Shown here one piece after another: positions 24,427 to 37,002 of a stretch of 64,000 nucleotides of DNA. The position numbers were made by a program, and so were the translations under genes. The number at the start of each line of letters is the position of its first letter. Position 1 is the first letter of the stretch. Source of the DNA: Episyrphus balteatus (Eukaryota; Arthropoda; Insecta; Diptera; Syrphidae); NCBI RefSeq assembly GCF_945859705.1, contig NC_079136.1:6985501-7049500 (forward strand), read 5' to 3'. The notes under the pieces are model-generated. The model was given only the letters and a program-made list of their open reading frames with translations, did no database searches and was not told the DNA's origin.

Positions 24427-27239
24427 AAAATTCTCCGATTTCGAGCACTATTTAACAAAAAAAAATCCGTTCAAACATTGAGTGTACACACCGAACAAAC
24501 CGAAACCGAACGAAATGGCTTTTTCAACAATACCGAAATATCTATGTACTTCGAAATTCTGTAAAAATGTCTCAAGGACTTTCACCCCTAAAACAAATAC
24601 CAAATTGTCAGTAACTTTCCTTTCACATTTAGATGGAAATTATCTAACGAATCTGCATAAAAATTTGTCCTAGAAATAAATAAAAATTGTGCTCTCCTTG
24701 GAAAATTGGAAACTAGGATGATCCCCGAATGTTTTCGGAAATCAATCTCAGCGCTGTTAATGATAAACACAATTATCTACCAGTTTTTACTAGTATTGAA
24801 GAGTTAAAAGCAATAAGTTATACAATCTAATTAATAGATATCAATAAAGAAAAAACAATTTTCCTTAATAAAAAATTAAAATAAATGCCTTAAAAGCTTG
24901 AAACAATCATTAAAATAATTAACAGTCACTTCTTAATGAAGAGTTTTGATCAATACTATGCATTTTTTTATGCTGAGTTAATAATTTAATTATTCAAAGT
25001 CATTAAAAAAAATAACATTTGTTTTTTTTTTTTGTAATAGTTGATCGTTGTTTTAACTCGAAAAACAATATGGTAATTTTTGAAAATCAATTAATAATAA
25101 TATCTTCTTCTGATCTCGTTTTGTATCTACAAATTTGTCGAAATTTTTGAGTTTTGAAAGCTGTCAAGAGAATTTTTATGTTCCAACTTACATCCCACTT
25201 GTTAAAAATCCTAATCTTAATTCTTAAGAATTTTTTGAAATCGCTAAATTGGACAACTTTTCGTAAAAATTTTAAAATCTTGAATCGACCCAATTCTAGT
25301 CTCGAATCCTAACAGCTATTATTTCGTGAACACTTGAAATTAATGCAAACAAATATAAAATTAAATGAAAAATTAAAAATCAAATTCCTTGCGCCTACTT
25401 TACCTGTAATAATATAATCCAGCAGTGTTCTTTTTATCACGAAAAAGAACCTCATTGTGAAGATTAAATTAGGAACTGGGGTCTATACCTACTACACATA
25501 TATACGGCAATAGGGGTTGGGTAACCTCCTAGCACATTTTGTTCTTTATTTTTTGTTTTGTTTGTTTGTAATTAGAGAGGAAGTGAGAACTTGTCCTTTA
25601 TATTTGTTAATTTTGCAATCTGGCTGCTATTGCTGCTGCCACAAACCAACAACCCCCACACAATTACATTATGATGATGATGTTGACCATTTAAAGTTCT
25701 ACTCTTGATGATGATTCGCATCGTTAAGCTTAGCACACTTTTTTTTTTTTTTTATTCATTTCCATTTTGTTTGTCTTTATATAAATCGAATCTATTGTAT
25801 TTTTTACATGGGAGAGGGGTCATGAATATAAAACAAGAGAAAAAAAATAGTCCAAGCTCAAAGTGAGTTTAATTAATGTGTTGTTACCCCAACTTATTCA
25901 ATCTATCTATCAATATCTGCAATTAAATTGAGAATAATTCTTTAGCGGCGGCGCTCGTGGCTGCTTCAGAACCTATTTGTATAGTGGCGCTGAACAATTA
26001 TATGTTTGTCTAGCTAGAAAATCAAGATTGATTATAGTTTCATGAATATTTGAATATTTTTCATATATAAATCAATGTTTAAGGACATGTTTTGGATTTG
26101 GAAATATATCGATACAGAGATTTCAATCAAATTCGACTTGACATTTAGTTGAATTCGAAAAACAATAAAGCCTGCGCCATTGAGGAATTATGCAATGCTT
26201 AGGTAAAGCTGAACAAAAAATTCATAAATAAATACCTTCAGGAAAATTATAAATTCCAGGCCTAGGAAATTTAAAATTTTAAGAACTAAAGGTTAACAGT
26301 CAAGAATCGTGCCCTTGATGCCTTGATCATATTTATGATGCATAAATTACTGAGTGATCGTGTTTTTTTCAGTCTTCTTAAGAACATTTTTGTTTTCTAA
26401 ACGACTTATATTTTCATGCATTCTTTTTCTACCAAAAATAAACATTAACGTTACCCAATAAATCGAATGTGGACATTCAAAAAACCAGGATTTGTGCATT
26501 TGAAGCACAAATTTCTTATCTTAAAGAAACTTGTAGAACTCATTTGCAGCCAATTAAAGGAAACCTCATTTATAAAAGCTAATGAAAAGTACCAAAATGT
26601 CACAGTAAACCGCCCCAAAATGCATGATTTAGTAAATTTGTAATAGCCAATCCTCAATCGATCGATTGACAAGTTGGTCCAAAAATACTGTTTTACTGTG
26701 TACGTAAATCAAAATAATCAGTAAAATGTTAGCAAATAGAAACTGGACACATCGTTCCAAAATATTTCGAATCAATCTTTGTGTTCAGGACTTCAAATGC
26801 ATTAGTATATTGATAATACTGAACCTTGCCTTCGTTCGACTGTTTCTGATTGGTTACCTGTCAAAAAAATCTTGCCATTTCAGGAAATTTCAATGCAAAT
26901 CAAGAAAAATCTTCTTTAATTGTTTCAAATGTTTTCTTACGTTCAGAAAATGACATTGACTAAATATTTTGTCCTTAATTTGTGCTGAAATTGTCCATTT
27001 CATTGGAGAATTTCTTACCGCCAAACCAGATTTTGTTGTCAAATACGATCTGCAGACCTCTAATAATCCGCTCAAATAAACCAATTTTTTAATTAACTTA
27101 TTTCTAGCCGATTTCCCCCTTCCAATAAATTGTCTTTCTAATTTTTGTCTTCTCAGTTTTTATTCGGTGTCTATTATCCGAAACATATTTTGCGCAAATG
27201 GTCAGGTTTCAGGTTTGATTGAGAATCAGCCAAAATAAT

Positions 27240-27455
27240 ATTTTCGAGTTCGAACAAAAATTCAAATTGCTTTCAAAGCCCCTATGGAGGGATTTTCAAA
27301 ATTATATTTTCGCTAAGATGGAAAAGATGTTCTTAACAGTCATGCGGAGCTCCTGAAAAAAATGTTAGGCAATCTAAGGTTGGATTGAGTCTGGGATACG
27401 AACCCAGACCTCTTGCGTCATAGACCATCGTACTAACCACAGGTACAACTGTACA
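27240..27455 (-). repeat. tRNA-related SINE-like repeat, copy 1
   Basis: On the minus strand the head contains a perfect T-arm-like hairpin, GTCTGGG-TTCGTAT-CCCAGAC (27389-27409), preceded by an A-box-like TACCTGTGGTTAGTAC. Downstream is the body string AATTTTGAAAATCCCTCC, which also occurs beside the tRNA-like unit at 29.4 kb. The head does not complete a cloverleaf, so it is probably a tRNA-derived SINE. The body end is unclear. Confidence 0.5.
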
Positions 27456-29399
27456 ATAATTTATCTATGAAAAATCCACAACTTTACTCTCTGGATTGCT
27501 ACTAACTTATGTAACTGTTTAGAGAAGCACTGCGAGAACATTTTTGGAGAAAAAAATCTCAGCATGTTTCGCCACTCCCAGTTACTTAACCCAATCCTAC
27601 CTGTGTTGAACAGAATTAAATCACGTCTCTTAACTTCTTTAACTTTCGAAGGAAAATTTGGTTTATTGGTACATGCGGTTTATGTATCTGCTTTAAAAAA
27701 ATACATTTATTAGTTTTCGATGTTTTGTTCAATTTATTATGTTGTAGCACATTCGAAATTTTGTTTTGCTTTTATTCAACATAATGTTTTTTAATTCCCT
27801 TAACTGCATTCCAAATGAAGTTTACAAACAGGTGTAAGCAACTTGATGACCAGTTACACTATTTGTTGTGAATCACGTTTTTAGAAATATTGCGGGATTT
27901 GCTATAAATCGGAAATAACAATAAATTAATAAATAATGAATCGAATTGCACTTTAGTTATGAATATAATTATTCTTATACTTTTTTATTTGTATGTGTGT
28001 TTTTATTTTGTTTAAATTAAGTAACTATTATGGATTGAATGAGTGTGTTTAAATGATTGTTTATTATTATATTTATCTATACAGGTTGTATAGAGCGAAG
28101 ACAAAACGAGAAAAATAGATAGAAAATAAAAATCAATTCGTGTGTTCTTTTGTGCTCCGTCACTTTTTGAATTAAATCGATAGTTAATTCTATCAATTGT
28201 GTATAAAATTCATCGAGGGCTAACAAAAAAGGAAATGTAAGAATAACTAAAATAATAATGAACAAATTAACTTATAGATTTAATAACAAAAGAGAAACAA
28301 ATTCCTATGGATGTATTATAGCCAGGTTTGAAAAAAAGCTATTTACATAAATTTATTTTGACTTCCTGCTTCATTTCCAATCATAATTCTTTTGTTTTTT
28401 TTTATTATTTCTTCTTGTAATAATGTCTCATTGATTTTTAGTTAAAATTATTATTTATTACAACAAAAAAAAAAAAGAGAAATATGAACAAAAGTGTTAC
28501 ATAACATATACACTTGACATTTTTACACACAAATACACAACTCGCCATAATTATTATTATGTTGATTATGATAATAATGACGATGTTGTAAAAACACAGA
28601 AAACCCCCTTTACATTTTTTCTACCCCATATTTTTTCCTTCACATCCTAACACAGAAAGAAATTCATTTTTTTTTCTCACCTCTTCTCTCTCTCTCTTAT
28701 AATAAGAGAATTCTAAATTTAGGCCGCAAAGAAAAAATCAATAAAAATGTTGGACAACGACGAAGAAGCAAAATTTTCTCTCGCTCTTTTATTCTTCTCT
28801 TTTTCTCTCGGAAAAACTAAGGAAATGAGTATATACATTTTCATATACATATATTCAACATAAGGTATGCCTTGCTCTAGACTCAAGTACAAAAAGTGGG
28901 AGGAAAAAGAAGAAGAAACAAAAAAAGGCGAGGCGAATATAGGTACTTAATGAAAAGCATTTTCTTCTTGGCTTCTTTCCTTGCCCACAAGCCAAACAGA
29001 CAAAAATTTATTATGATTTTGCTCTTTATAATTATTATCTATTTTAATTGAATTTTAATTTTGACTTTACAATGTCATACTTTCTACTTTGGCATAGAAA
29101 GCAAAATTAAAAAAATAAAATAGAAAAAAAATACCTACACATGTGAATTGGCAGAATATTGCACCAGGAAGAAATTTTAAGGACATGCGCCGCAATTTTT
29201 CGGGTGTTCTTTTGCCACATACCTACTCACAGTATAGCTTCACTATCCCGGAAAGTCAAAATTCACCCCTAAAACAAATACCCTTGGTAATCGAAATTTT
29301 GTTACGCAATCCGGGAATTTATTTTTATGGAATTGAACCGTAGAGAAAATTTTATATAATCTTTAAAAACTTTTTACATTCTGTTTAAATAAAACCGAA

Positions 29400-29521
29400 A
29401 ATTTATCCCTCTTAAAACCCACCTGAGAGATTTTCAAAATTTTATTTTCCCGCTAAGTTGGTAGGCACTACTGCCAGGTCGACTGGTTTCCGAAAAGTGC
29501 CTTCCAACTGAGCCGAAACCC
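29400..29521 (-). repeat. tRNA-related SINE-like repeat, copy 2
   Basis: The minus strand has GGCTCAGTTGGAAGGCAC, close to a tRNA A-box. On the plus strand AGTTGGTAGGCACT pairs with AGTGCCTTCCAACT (13 of 14). The flanking string AGATTTTCAAAATTTTATTTT matches copy 1 (GGATTTTCAAAATTATATTTT). Same orientation as copy 1. Confidence 0.45.
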
Positions 29522-31246
29522 AAAAAAAAGAACGTCGATTTCGAAAAGTGTGTTCAAAAACTGTTTCAATGATAAACATTTTGATCAAGTCCGTGCAATT
29601 TTTTAACTATGAAATTGAGTCTAATTCACGTTTACTTTTCAATTTAATTTATTCGAACATTTTCCCAACCGATGATGATATTCTATAAACATTTATTCGA
29701 TTTTACGAGATCTTACTGTTGTTGTTTACAATTGAAAGCAAAATTTTAATTTTGGGTTTTGATCTTTTTACAGAAAACAAAAAAAAAAAATTGTTGCAAC
29801 TTTCGTTTTGTTTTAAAGAAACCACACTTTCGATTAGCTGTTGTTTTTGGCTTTCGAAGCAAAATGTTGGTTTTAGTTCGTTCAAAGCGTTTAAAATTTC
29901 ATCGTTTTTGAAAAGTAAGCAATATATGTCTTCATCAATCTGGAAATAATAGCAAAACAAAGTTGATTTCCATACGCATTACTTTCTCCACTGTATTGCA
30001 GAAACAATCTATTCGAAAAATAATTTCGAAATAACGATGTAACATGAAGTATAAGTTGACTAAATAATTGAATAAATAACAAACAGCCAATCACTTGATC
30101 AACCATAACTTCGAGAATATTCTAAAACTTCTGCAAATCTCAAGAATTTATCTCGTGAAAATCTCTACAACAATTATGTTACTTTAATAAAAAAAAAATT
30201 AGACAGTGTGTAAATATCCGGATTTTAAGACATTCAAACTCTTAAACGTCCAAATCTGATAATTAATTAGTCCCCCTTAGGTTGTCTTTTTCTCTTAAAT
30301 CCAATATTTACGTCCATGTTCCACTATTCGATTAAAATTGAATTGAAATCACTTTTCAATTTCACGTGAAATTAAATTACATGAAATTTAAGTTCCTGCG
30401 AACTGTCAGAACTGAATGATCATTCATTTTGGTGAATTGAACCAACACAGTTTGAAACATAAAAAACGGCGAACCTCTTATGATCTCGCTATTGGTCGTT
30501 TCCAACCATAGACTTCTGAATGGTTTGATACAAAGTCTATCGGCATCATCTCAATATACCATTTAAGTTATGCATTTTCCAACCACTCAGTGAAAAAACT
30601 GTGTTTTTGGTTAAAACAAAATATTTATCATATACAAATTTTTGTTTAACACTTGGCACAACGTCACTTAACGAAAACCCAATTTCTGCCAAAAAACAAA
30701 CGATTCTTATTAGAAATTTCTTTCACAAAATCATAACAACCTCATTTGAGCTGAGCAACCAGTTGTTGTATTATTTTGTTTTCCCTTCAAAAATAACTCT
30801 TCACCATCACACATAGCCTCCTCACCATCATCATCCAGAACAAGTCTCTCTATGATTTCAGTTGAGTTATGTAACCTTGACAATTTATTTATTTTATGTT
30901 TTTTCATTGTTGTACATGTACCCTTGCAGAATTTCACCCTAATTCTTGTTTAAATTCCCCTCTCCCAACAAAATGAATAAATATAACCAATATTATACGA
31001 TTCAGTCAGTAATCAACCCTTTTTTTTCATCATTTGTGATTGTTCTCACCGTCCAATATTGTGGAACGTGTTTGTTTTATTTTATTTTTTTTTTCAATTT
31101 TTTCTTATGTTGAAAAATTTGTTTGTTTGCTTGATGTTGTTGTTGTTTTTTGTGATGTGCAGTTTGTTATGAGTTTTATTTTCATTTTTTTTTATTTTGT
31201 GTTTTTGTTATTTTTTTATTTTGATTCATATTTTTATTCATATTAG

Positions 31247-31327
31247 CATGGGAGAGCTGACTCTTATAGAGTCGCTACAGTCATACCAACTGAAGATGAT
31301 AATATTACAGCGGATGGTCAGTACAAG
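31247..31327 (+). CDS. Atpalpha: Atpalpha exon: N-terminal HGRADSY segment
   Basis: An 81-bp, 27-codon exon in phase 0 at both ends (acceptor ttcatattag, donor AAG|gtaata), residues 5-31. It encodes HGRADSYRVATVI followed by an acidic PTEDDNITADGQYK stretch, the insect-specific cytoplasmic N-terminal extension. Being in frame at both ends, it could be skipped without breaking the protein, or bypassed by starting at the Met in the next exon. Confidence 0.9.
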
Positions 31328-34299
31328 GTAATATTTTTTTTTTTTTTTTTAATATTTTCATTTTCATTATTTTGTATATATTTTTTTGTATCAAGATTAC
31401 ATTCGTGTTATGCTTTACATTCATACAATTCTTTATAAATAACATAATTCCATTTAATCATAATTAAATAAAAAATACATAATTTTAACAACATTTCGGT
31501 TCATTTGGTCAGTAGTCATTTGAAATTAAAATTAAAGATATCAAGAAAATCATTTACGAAGCCACTTTTCTCATGAAAAATACAAAATACAAGAAGAAGA
31601 AAATATCACTTAGTCTTTGGTGACTAAGTAAGTCCTGGGGTCGAATCACCGCACACGATTACGATCATACGTTAACGTTTTGACTATTGCTCTCTCTATT
31701 TAATCAGTAGAAATAAATAGGGACACATAGCAACCATACGTTAACGAACGTATGCCGTAGTTCGACCCCTGATGTCAAAAACTCTCAAAGAAACCAAACA
31801 ATAACACCGATAATATTGAGGACATGAAATTTAATCCTTTATTTTAAAAACGTGTGGCATTTGGCGCTATTTTCAACAAGACAGAGATCAAGTTTTTCAG
31901 CTTCTTGAAAAAAATCTCCAATTATTTTTCACTTATTTAAAAGAAAACTGTAACGAGTTTTGAGTGATTTGGAAAAAGAAAGTTTTAAGACTTGGCCACA
32001 CCGGAGGGTATATGCGGTAGCGGTAGCCTTTAAGAGCCTAATGTATCGTAGAACCGCGAACCACCGCAACCACATTAATCGTCTCCAAAAACCCCAACAT
32101 TACTAACTAACAATGACCAAGCTAAATATGCGATTTAATCGAACCTTTATGCAGATTGAGCTAAGTTTTAACTCACATACAAAATTCTCTCCAAAATATA
32201 GTTAATTTTAGAATGAATATTGTATAAAAGGTAAAATTCTGCATACTAGCGTCTAAAGACCTAAGAACACCCAACTGATGGAGAAATACTGTTATTGAAG
32301 AATAGTTAACTGCAAACTGCGTTAAATTTGTTCAACCTGTCCCTAAGAATATTAAATCTTCCTCCCCATCCAACAACCGTCGTTCCATTTTTCCTTAGAT
32401 CATTGAAACGTTGATTAACTACTAACTCATAGTTTATCTCTACAAACGAAAGCCTCTTAATGGCCGGGAAGACGGTTCTCGTAGCAATTTCCCCACAGGC
32501 GATAGCATATGTGTGTTAACGATAATCTTCGTTGGAACGACCACACATTTCAAGTTACCAAAAATGGTGCTAAATGCTTAGTTTTTCTAAAAAGGTGGAA
32601 GAAATTCTTTACTCCTTCTAGTTTCAAATCAAAGACCCTCTTAAGATTATTTTGTTTACTGCATAGTAAAGAAAAGTCAAAAACTGGAAATATTTGAGCC
32701 ATCATTTTTTGATTTTTTTTCAACCAAAACCTAATTATTGATATAAAATTACAGAAAAAAACTGAACCAATCCAAATGAACCGCAGTGTAATTTGAAAAA
32801 ATGCCATTTATAATAAACTAAAATCATTAAGTCTTGAATTCTTGCTCGATTGGTTATTAATCGTTGCATTTACTACAATTTCTTATTTGTTTTCATTTTC
32901 TTATTAATAAATGCTAATTGCTATTCTATATGTCATTTGCAATTAAGATTCATTTTGAGGAGGTGTGGAATTTGTATTAAAAAAAATAAAACAAAAAGAA
33001 ATGAAAAACAGCAATTCCCCACATTTTTTTCTCCTTCCTCTTTCTATAAAACTTGAATGATTGACTAGTGCATTGCAAAAAATGCAAACGACAGTATTTT
33101 TAAGTCCATTCAACTTTGGCAAAACGCACTTTTTAATTCTCAGAATCCGAAACGAAAAAGTTTAAAGAAACAAAACAATAAAAAAAAAAAAAAACATATC
33201 AAGCCAACTTTATGTCAATCAAGTTGTGTTTCAAACATTATTTTTTTGTTATTATTTGCTTTTTTCTTCGCTTTCACATAAACAAATAAATAAAAGAAGT
33301 GAAGAGTGATCTCTTAAAAAAAAAATAGCGCATAATATACTCTCTTTTTCACTTCACCCCGAAATTTTCAAAAACAGAGATACAGTTTTTGTTTCGATTT
33401 CAACTATTTCCCAATGTTTTTGTTTGTGATCTAAATTTAGAATCACACACGTTGAAAATCAGAATCCAATTTGAAATAAATTACCAATGACGACGATGAT
33501 CACTAAAAACTACGACAACTTTCTCGAGGTCACAACTAAAATAAAAAAAAAAAAACTGAGAAAATTAAAAATAAAATATAAACAATCTATATATTTTCTC
33601 AATGGAATGATTTTTTTTTTTTTTAAGATTAAAAAATGTCTCGTTTTACAAATTTGTATCCATCAATTTGGACTGCGTCAGAGATGTATTATACTCTTTC
33701 ATTGCTTGCTTTTGTGTTTAATTTTGTATTTATTTTTTTTTTTCATTCAAATTATCACGCATACTTAAAATTAAAAAAAAAAAAAAATAAACTAAACAAC
33801 AATAAAAAAGGTAATGTATGCACAAATGGTATAAACATTTTTAAACACCGGGTAAAATGGAATTTATTTATTTATGTAAGAGCTTTTGTCTACTATTAAT
33901 AAACAAAAAAAAATATAATAATAACAATGGCATTCCCTTAAAACTCAAAAAAGTAGTAACAAAAAAACAAATAAAATAATTAAACAAAGTCAAATGGCAT
34001 GATGGTGTGGTTAAGTATTAAAAAACTATTAAAACAATATTTAAACAAATTATATTATCCAAATTGTTTAAACTCATAAAAATGAAAATATGACACTTTG
34101 GTCATGATAAGATAAGTTAAAATATATGTACCTACTTTAAAGTTAAAGATAAAATTTTTTATTAATTGTTTACGTTGATTATGAGTTTTAAACAAGAGGA
34201 TTATAATAAATATTTTCTATTTTTATACAAAATTTTGTAATTTCAATATTAATATTTTATTTTTTTTTTATTTCTATGATTGTTTTTAATAAATTATAG
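31328..34299 (+). other. Intron of Atpalpha (3.0 kb)
   Basis: It contains a LINE relic (about 32503-32640) and an imperfect inverted repeat near 31,640-31,770 (TGGGGTCGAA against TTCGACCCC, and two copies of CATACGTTAACG). The remainder is AT-rich with low-complexity open frames and nothing recognised. Confidence 0.6.
32503..32640 (+). pseudogene. LINE ORF2 C-terminal scrap
   Basis: Translation reads VNDNLRWNDHTFQV and then CLVFLKRWKKFFTPS. This matches the conserved block after the RT domain in jockey/CR1-type LINEs (DxxLxWxxHI...LxFLxRxxxxFTP). There is no continuous ORF on either side. It lies in an Atpalpha intron in sense orientation, a fossil insertion. Confidence 0.6.
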
Positions 34300-34443
34300 T
34301 CAAAACGCAAAATGCCACCTAAAAAGGGAGGAGGGCCTGCCAAGAAGGAAAACTTGGATGACTTAAAACAGGAGTTAGATATTGATTATCATAAAATCTC
34401 ACCCGAGGAATTGTATCAACGATTTCAAACGCATCCCGAAAAT
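34300..34443 (+). CDS. Atpalpha: Atpalpha exon: Lys-rich N-terminus
   Basis: A 144-bp, 48-codon phase-0 exon (acceptor aaattatag, donor AAT|gtaagt), residues 32-79. It encodes SKRKMPPKKGGGPAKKENLD and then the acidic DLKQELDIDYHKISPEELYQRF helix that begins the actuator domain. The basic tail differs from Drosophila as I recall it (MPAKVNKKENL) by a PPKKGGG insertion-like change. Met36 could serve as an internal start for a shorter isoform. Confidence 0.95.
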
Positions 34444-36666
34444 GTAAGTTTTGTTATAACATAAACGAAATTATATTATTCTATATTAAAATGCAAATTT
34501 ATTATCATCCTTAGAGAAATCTTGATCGATCAGACCATAAAATTCAAATAATATAAATTAAATGGAAATTAATGCATAGTTAGGAATCTCGAGGATAATT
34601 ATTTTCTCTGAAATTAATTCTGCTCCGAAATAAATTCCACTCGAACGAATAACCCAATAAAATGACAATCTCAAGAAGATCTTTTCCCTTAACCAATAAA
34701 TTTTAAAAGAAAATTTTGAACATTATTCTTGTTCTTTGAAAATGTACAGAAGTTCTATGGTACCTGTACCTATGTGACCACAAACTTAACTTTGTGAGAT
34801 ATTTTATTCAGAAAAGAGGTAACCTTCCGTGGCTAAATTCACTGATAAAATCAGATATAGTTTAAACTATAAGCATATTTGACCAACCAAATGTTTGTGC
34901 GTGACAAACAGCAAAACTCTGTAACTGCTATTGCGATCGTATGTTTTTTGTGAATTTTTCGTTTGGACCGACGAAACTTCAAATAAAAAAGAAAAATGCG
35001 TTTTCAAACTAACATTTCCTATTGACAACCCAGAAACATTAGCCATCAGAGAATTCTATTGCAAAAGCGCCATACAACCGAACCCTCGATAAATATATCA
35101 AATTCCCTATACTCAACTCTATCCAACCACATAAATTATATTATGATTGGCAATAGAGGCAAACTGCCTTTTTAAACAAATTTGTATTATCAACTTTTTC
35201 TTCCTTCTGATGTGAAATATGATCTACATTTAATAAAAGTTAAGTCTTTATAGTGCCATTTGTTTTATTTTAATAACAACTTTATGCTGAAATGGAGATA
35301 TGGCTTCACAGTTGGATGGAACTAAAAACAAATAAACAACAATAATTGTTTCTTATAAAAATCCAAACCAAAATAATATTCATACAACTTGTTCAGAATT
35401 TTGATGTCTTTCTATAAACAGATAAATAAAGTATAAAACTGAGTGGACCAGGAAATGTAGTTAACAATTCTTGGGGACTCAAGTTGGAAGAAGTTGTGTT
35501 TGCAGTAGAAAACAAATGATATGACTTGAACTTGTCCTTTAGAATACAAAAGAACCGACTTTTTATAAAATTTTTCCACATTGCTGTGTCTTTTTTTCCA
35601 GATTCTACGTAGTACATTATGTATCAGATAATTATGAACATTTCTTGTTTGTCCTTTGGATTTTTGAAAGCCCCTTTTGGCTGAAGGTTAATTTTACAAC
35701 TTACATACTTTGGATTATAAGCACTCATTTTAAATGTGAGCATAATCCACTTCACAATTTTCTATTATTTATCTTGTGTCCTACAGAGTCTTAAAGAACA
35801 AACGTATGTACTTCCCTAAGACATTTTTGGATTGGTATTCCCTAAGACATTTTTGGATTGGTATTCAATTCTCGTATATAAAAGACTAGTCCTGAAGAGA
35901 GCTATCAAAAATAAAAAAATAAACATGTTTTAATGTGTCCAACTCCTACAAGTTTTCCAATTTTTCCTGTTGTTTGGAAAACGAACAGCTTGTAGTTAGA
36001 GAATCATGTAATTTTTTTTTTAATTTATATCTAAATCAAAATTTTAGCTAGTAATTCAGCTAACGCATTAGAAGAGCATAAGACAAACTTAGGAATATCC
36101 TTAAAACCTTTTATCGCAGTTTTCAGGACCATAAACAATTTTTTGTCGCTGTTAAATTTTCTCTCAATTACTTGAAAGGTTAATTTTTGACTCAAAATTT
36201 TTCATAATAAAAGCTTGACAAAAACTTGATCTTTTTAGTCAATTAGCCTCCTTCTAGTAAGGTTTCAGTCGAAACATTTGTGGCTCTACTTAGGACGGAA
36301 TTCAATCAAGTCTGACTTTTTCTGAAGATTGACCACTTGAGTTACAGTCAAGAAAGCCAAAGTGTTTTCTTTAATTTTGGCTCATGAGTAAGGACTGAGG
36401 AAATCCTGATGATCATTCCCTCACAAAATTACCCTTAGACGTGTATTTAAGCGATTTTTTAACCCATTGTTCTCCAGTGGTTACAGCATGAAACCACCTT
36501 TTCAATCATTTTTTCCTTGTCACTCATTGGGTTTAATGAAAAACCGAACAGACTTAATAGCCTTAATGTGCAATCATATTATCATCCCTCAAGAAAATTT
36601 GCATTTAATATGGATTTATGCCACTTTTTTAAATTGACTAACTAAATATTTTGTTTTCATTTTCAG
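34444..36666 (+). other. Intron of Atpalpha (2.2 kb)
   Basis: It contains a 26-bp perfect tandem duplication at 35812-35863. No exon or transposon coding motif seen. Confidence 0.6.
35812..35863. repeat. 26-bp tandem duplication
   Basis: Two identical adjacent copies of a unit starting TTCCCTAAGACATTTTTGGA (35812-35837 and 35838-35863). Probably a replication-slippage product. Confidence 0.9.
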
Positions 36667-36933
36667 GGTCTCAGTCACGCTAAGGCCAAGGAAAATCTCG
36701 AACGAGATGGCCCTAATGCTTTAACACCGCCAAAACAAACTCCTGAATGGGTTAAGTTCTGTAAAAATCTGTTCGGTGGTTTCGCCTTGCTATTGTGGAT
36801 TGGTGCCGTTCTTTGTTTTGTTGCTTATTCAATTCAAGCAAGTACGAGTGAAGAACCATCAGATGATAATTTGTATTTGGGTATTGTACTTGCTGCTGTA
36901 GTTATAGTTACTGGCATTTTCTCATACTATCAG
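36667..36933 (+). CDS. Atpalpha: Atpalpha exon: membrane helices M1-M2 and the cardiac-glycoside loop
   Basis: A 267-bp, 89-codon phase-0 exon (acceptor ttttcag, donor CAG|gtaaat), residues 80-168. M1 is about 116-136 (FGGFALLLWIGAVLCFVAYS) and M2 about 147-168. The loop between reads QASTSEEPSDDN. By family numbering (pig alpha1) this gives Q111 (residue 136), N122 (residue 147) and Ser at 119 (residue 144, codon TCA at 36859-36861). Gln and Asn are the ancestral, inhibitor-sensitive states, and Ser119 replaces the usual Ala. Confidence 0.97.
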
Positions 36934-37002
36934 GTAAATCTTAAAAATCTTAAATAAAAGAAAGACGAAAAAACTAATTAAATTACTAATCTACTTAAAT
37001 AG

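Larger units (their letters stand above)
20870..31246 (+). other. 10.4-kb intron of Atpalpha
   Basis: It separates the start exon from the HGRADSY exon. It holds the ~150-bp tandem array, a short TIR element (23966-24426) and two SINE-like repeats (27.2-27.5 and 29.4-29.5 kb), listed separately. CT-rich strings near 28,680-28,820 could be an internal promoter or splicing enhancer, but I see no exon there. Otherwise nothing recognised. Confidence 0.5.

Noticed and set aside
27381..27455. Functional tRNA gene on the minus strand
   Set aside because: The T-arm is perfect, but I cannot pair an acceptor stem or place an anticodon arm, and the flanking body repeats elsewhere.
28741..28820. Alternative start exon (ATGTTGGACAACGACGAAGA)
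   Set aside because: It has mixed composition and a nearby CT-rich tract, but no donor in the right phase to join HGRADSY, and the frame runs into low-complexity sequence.
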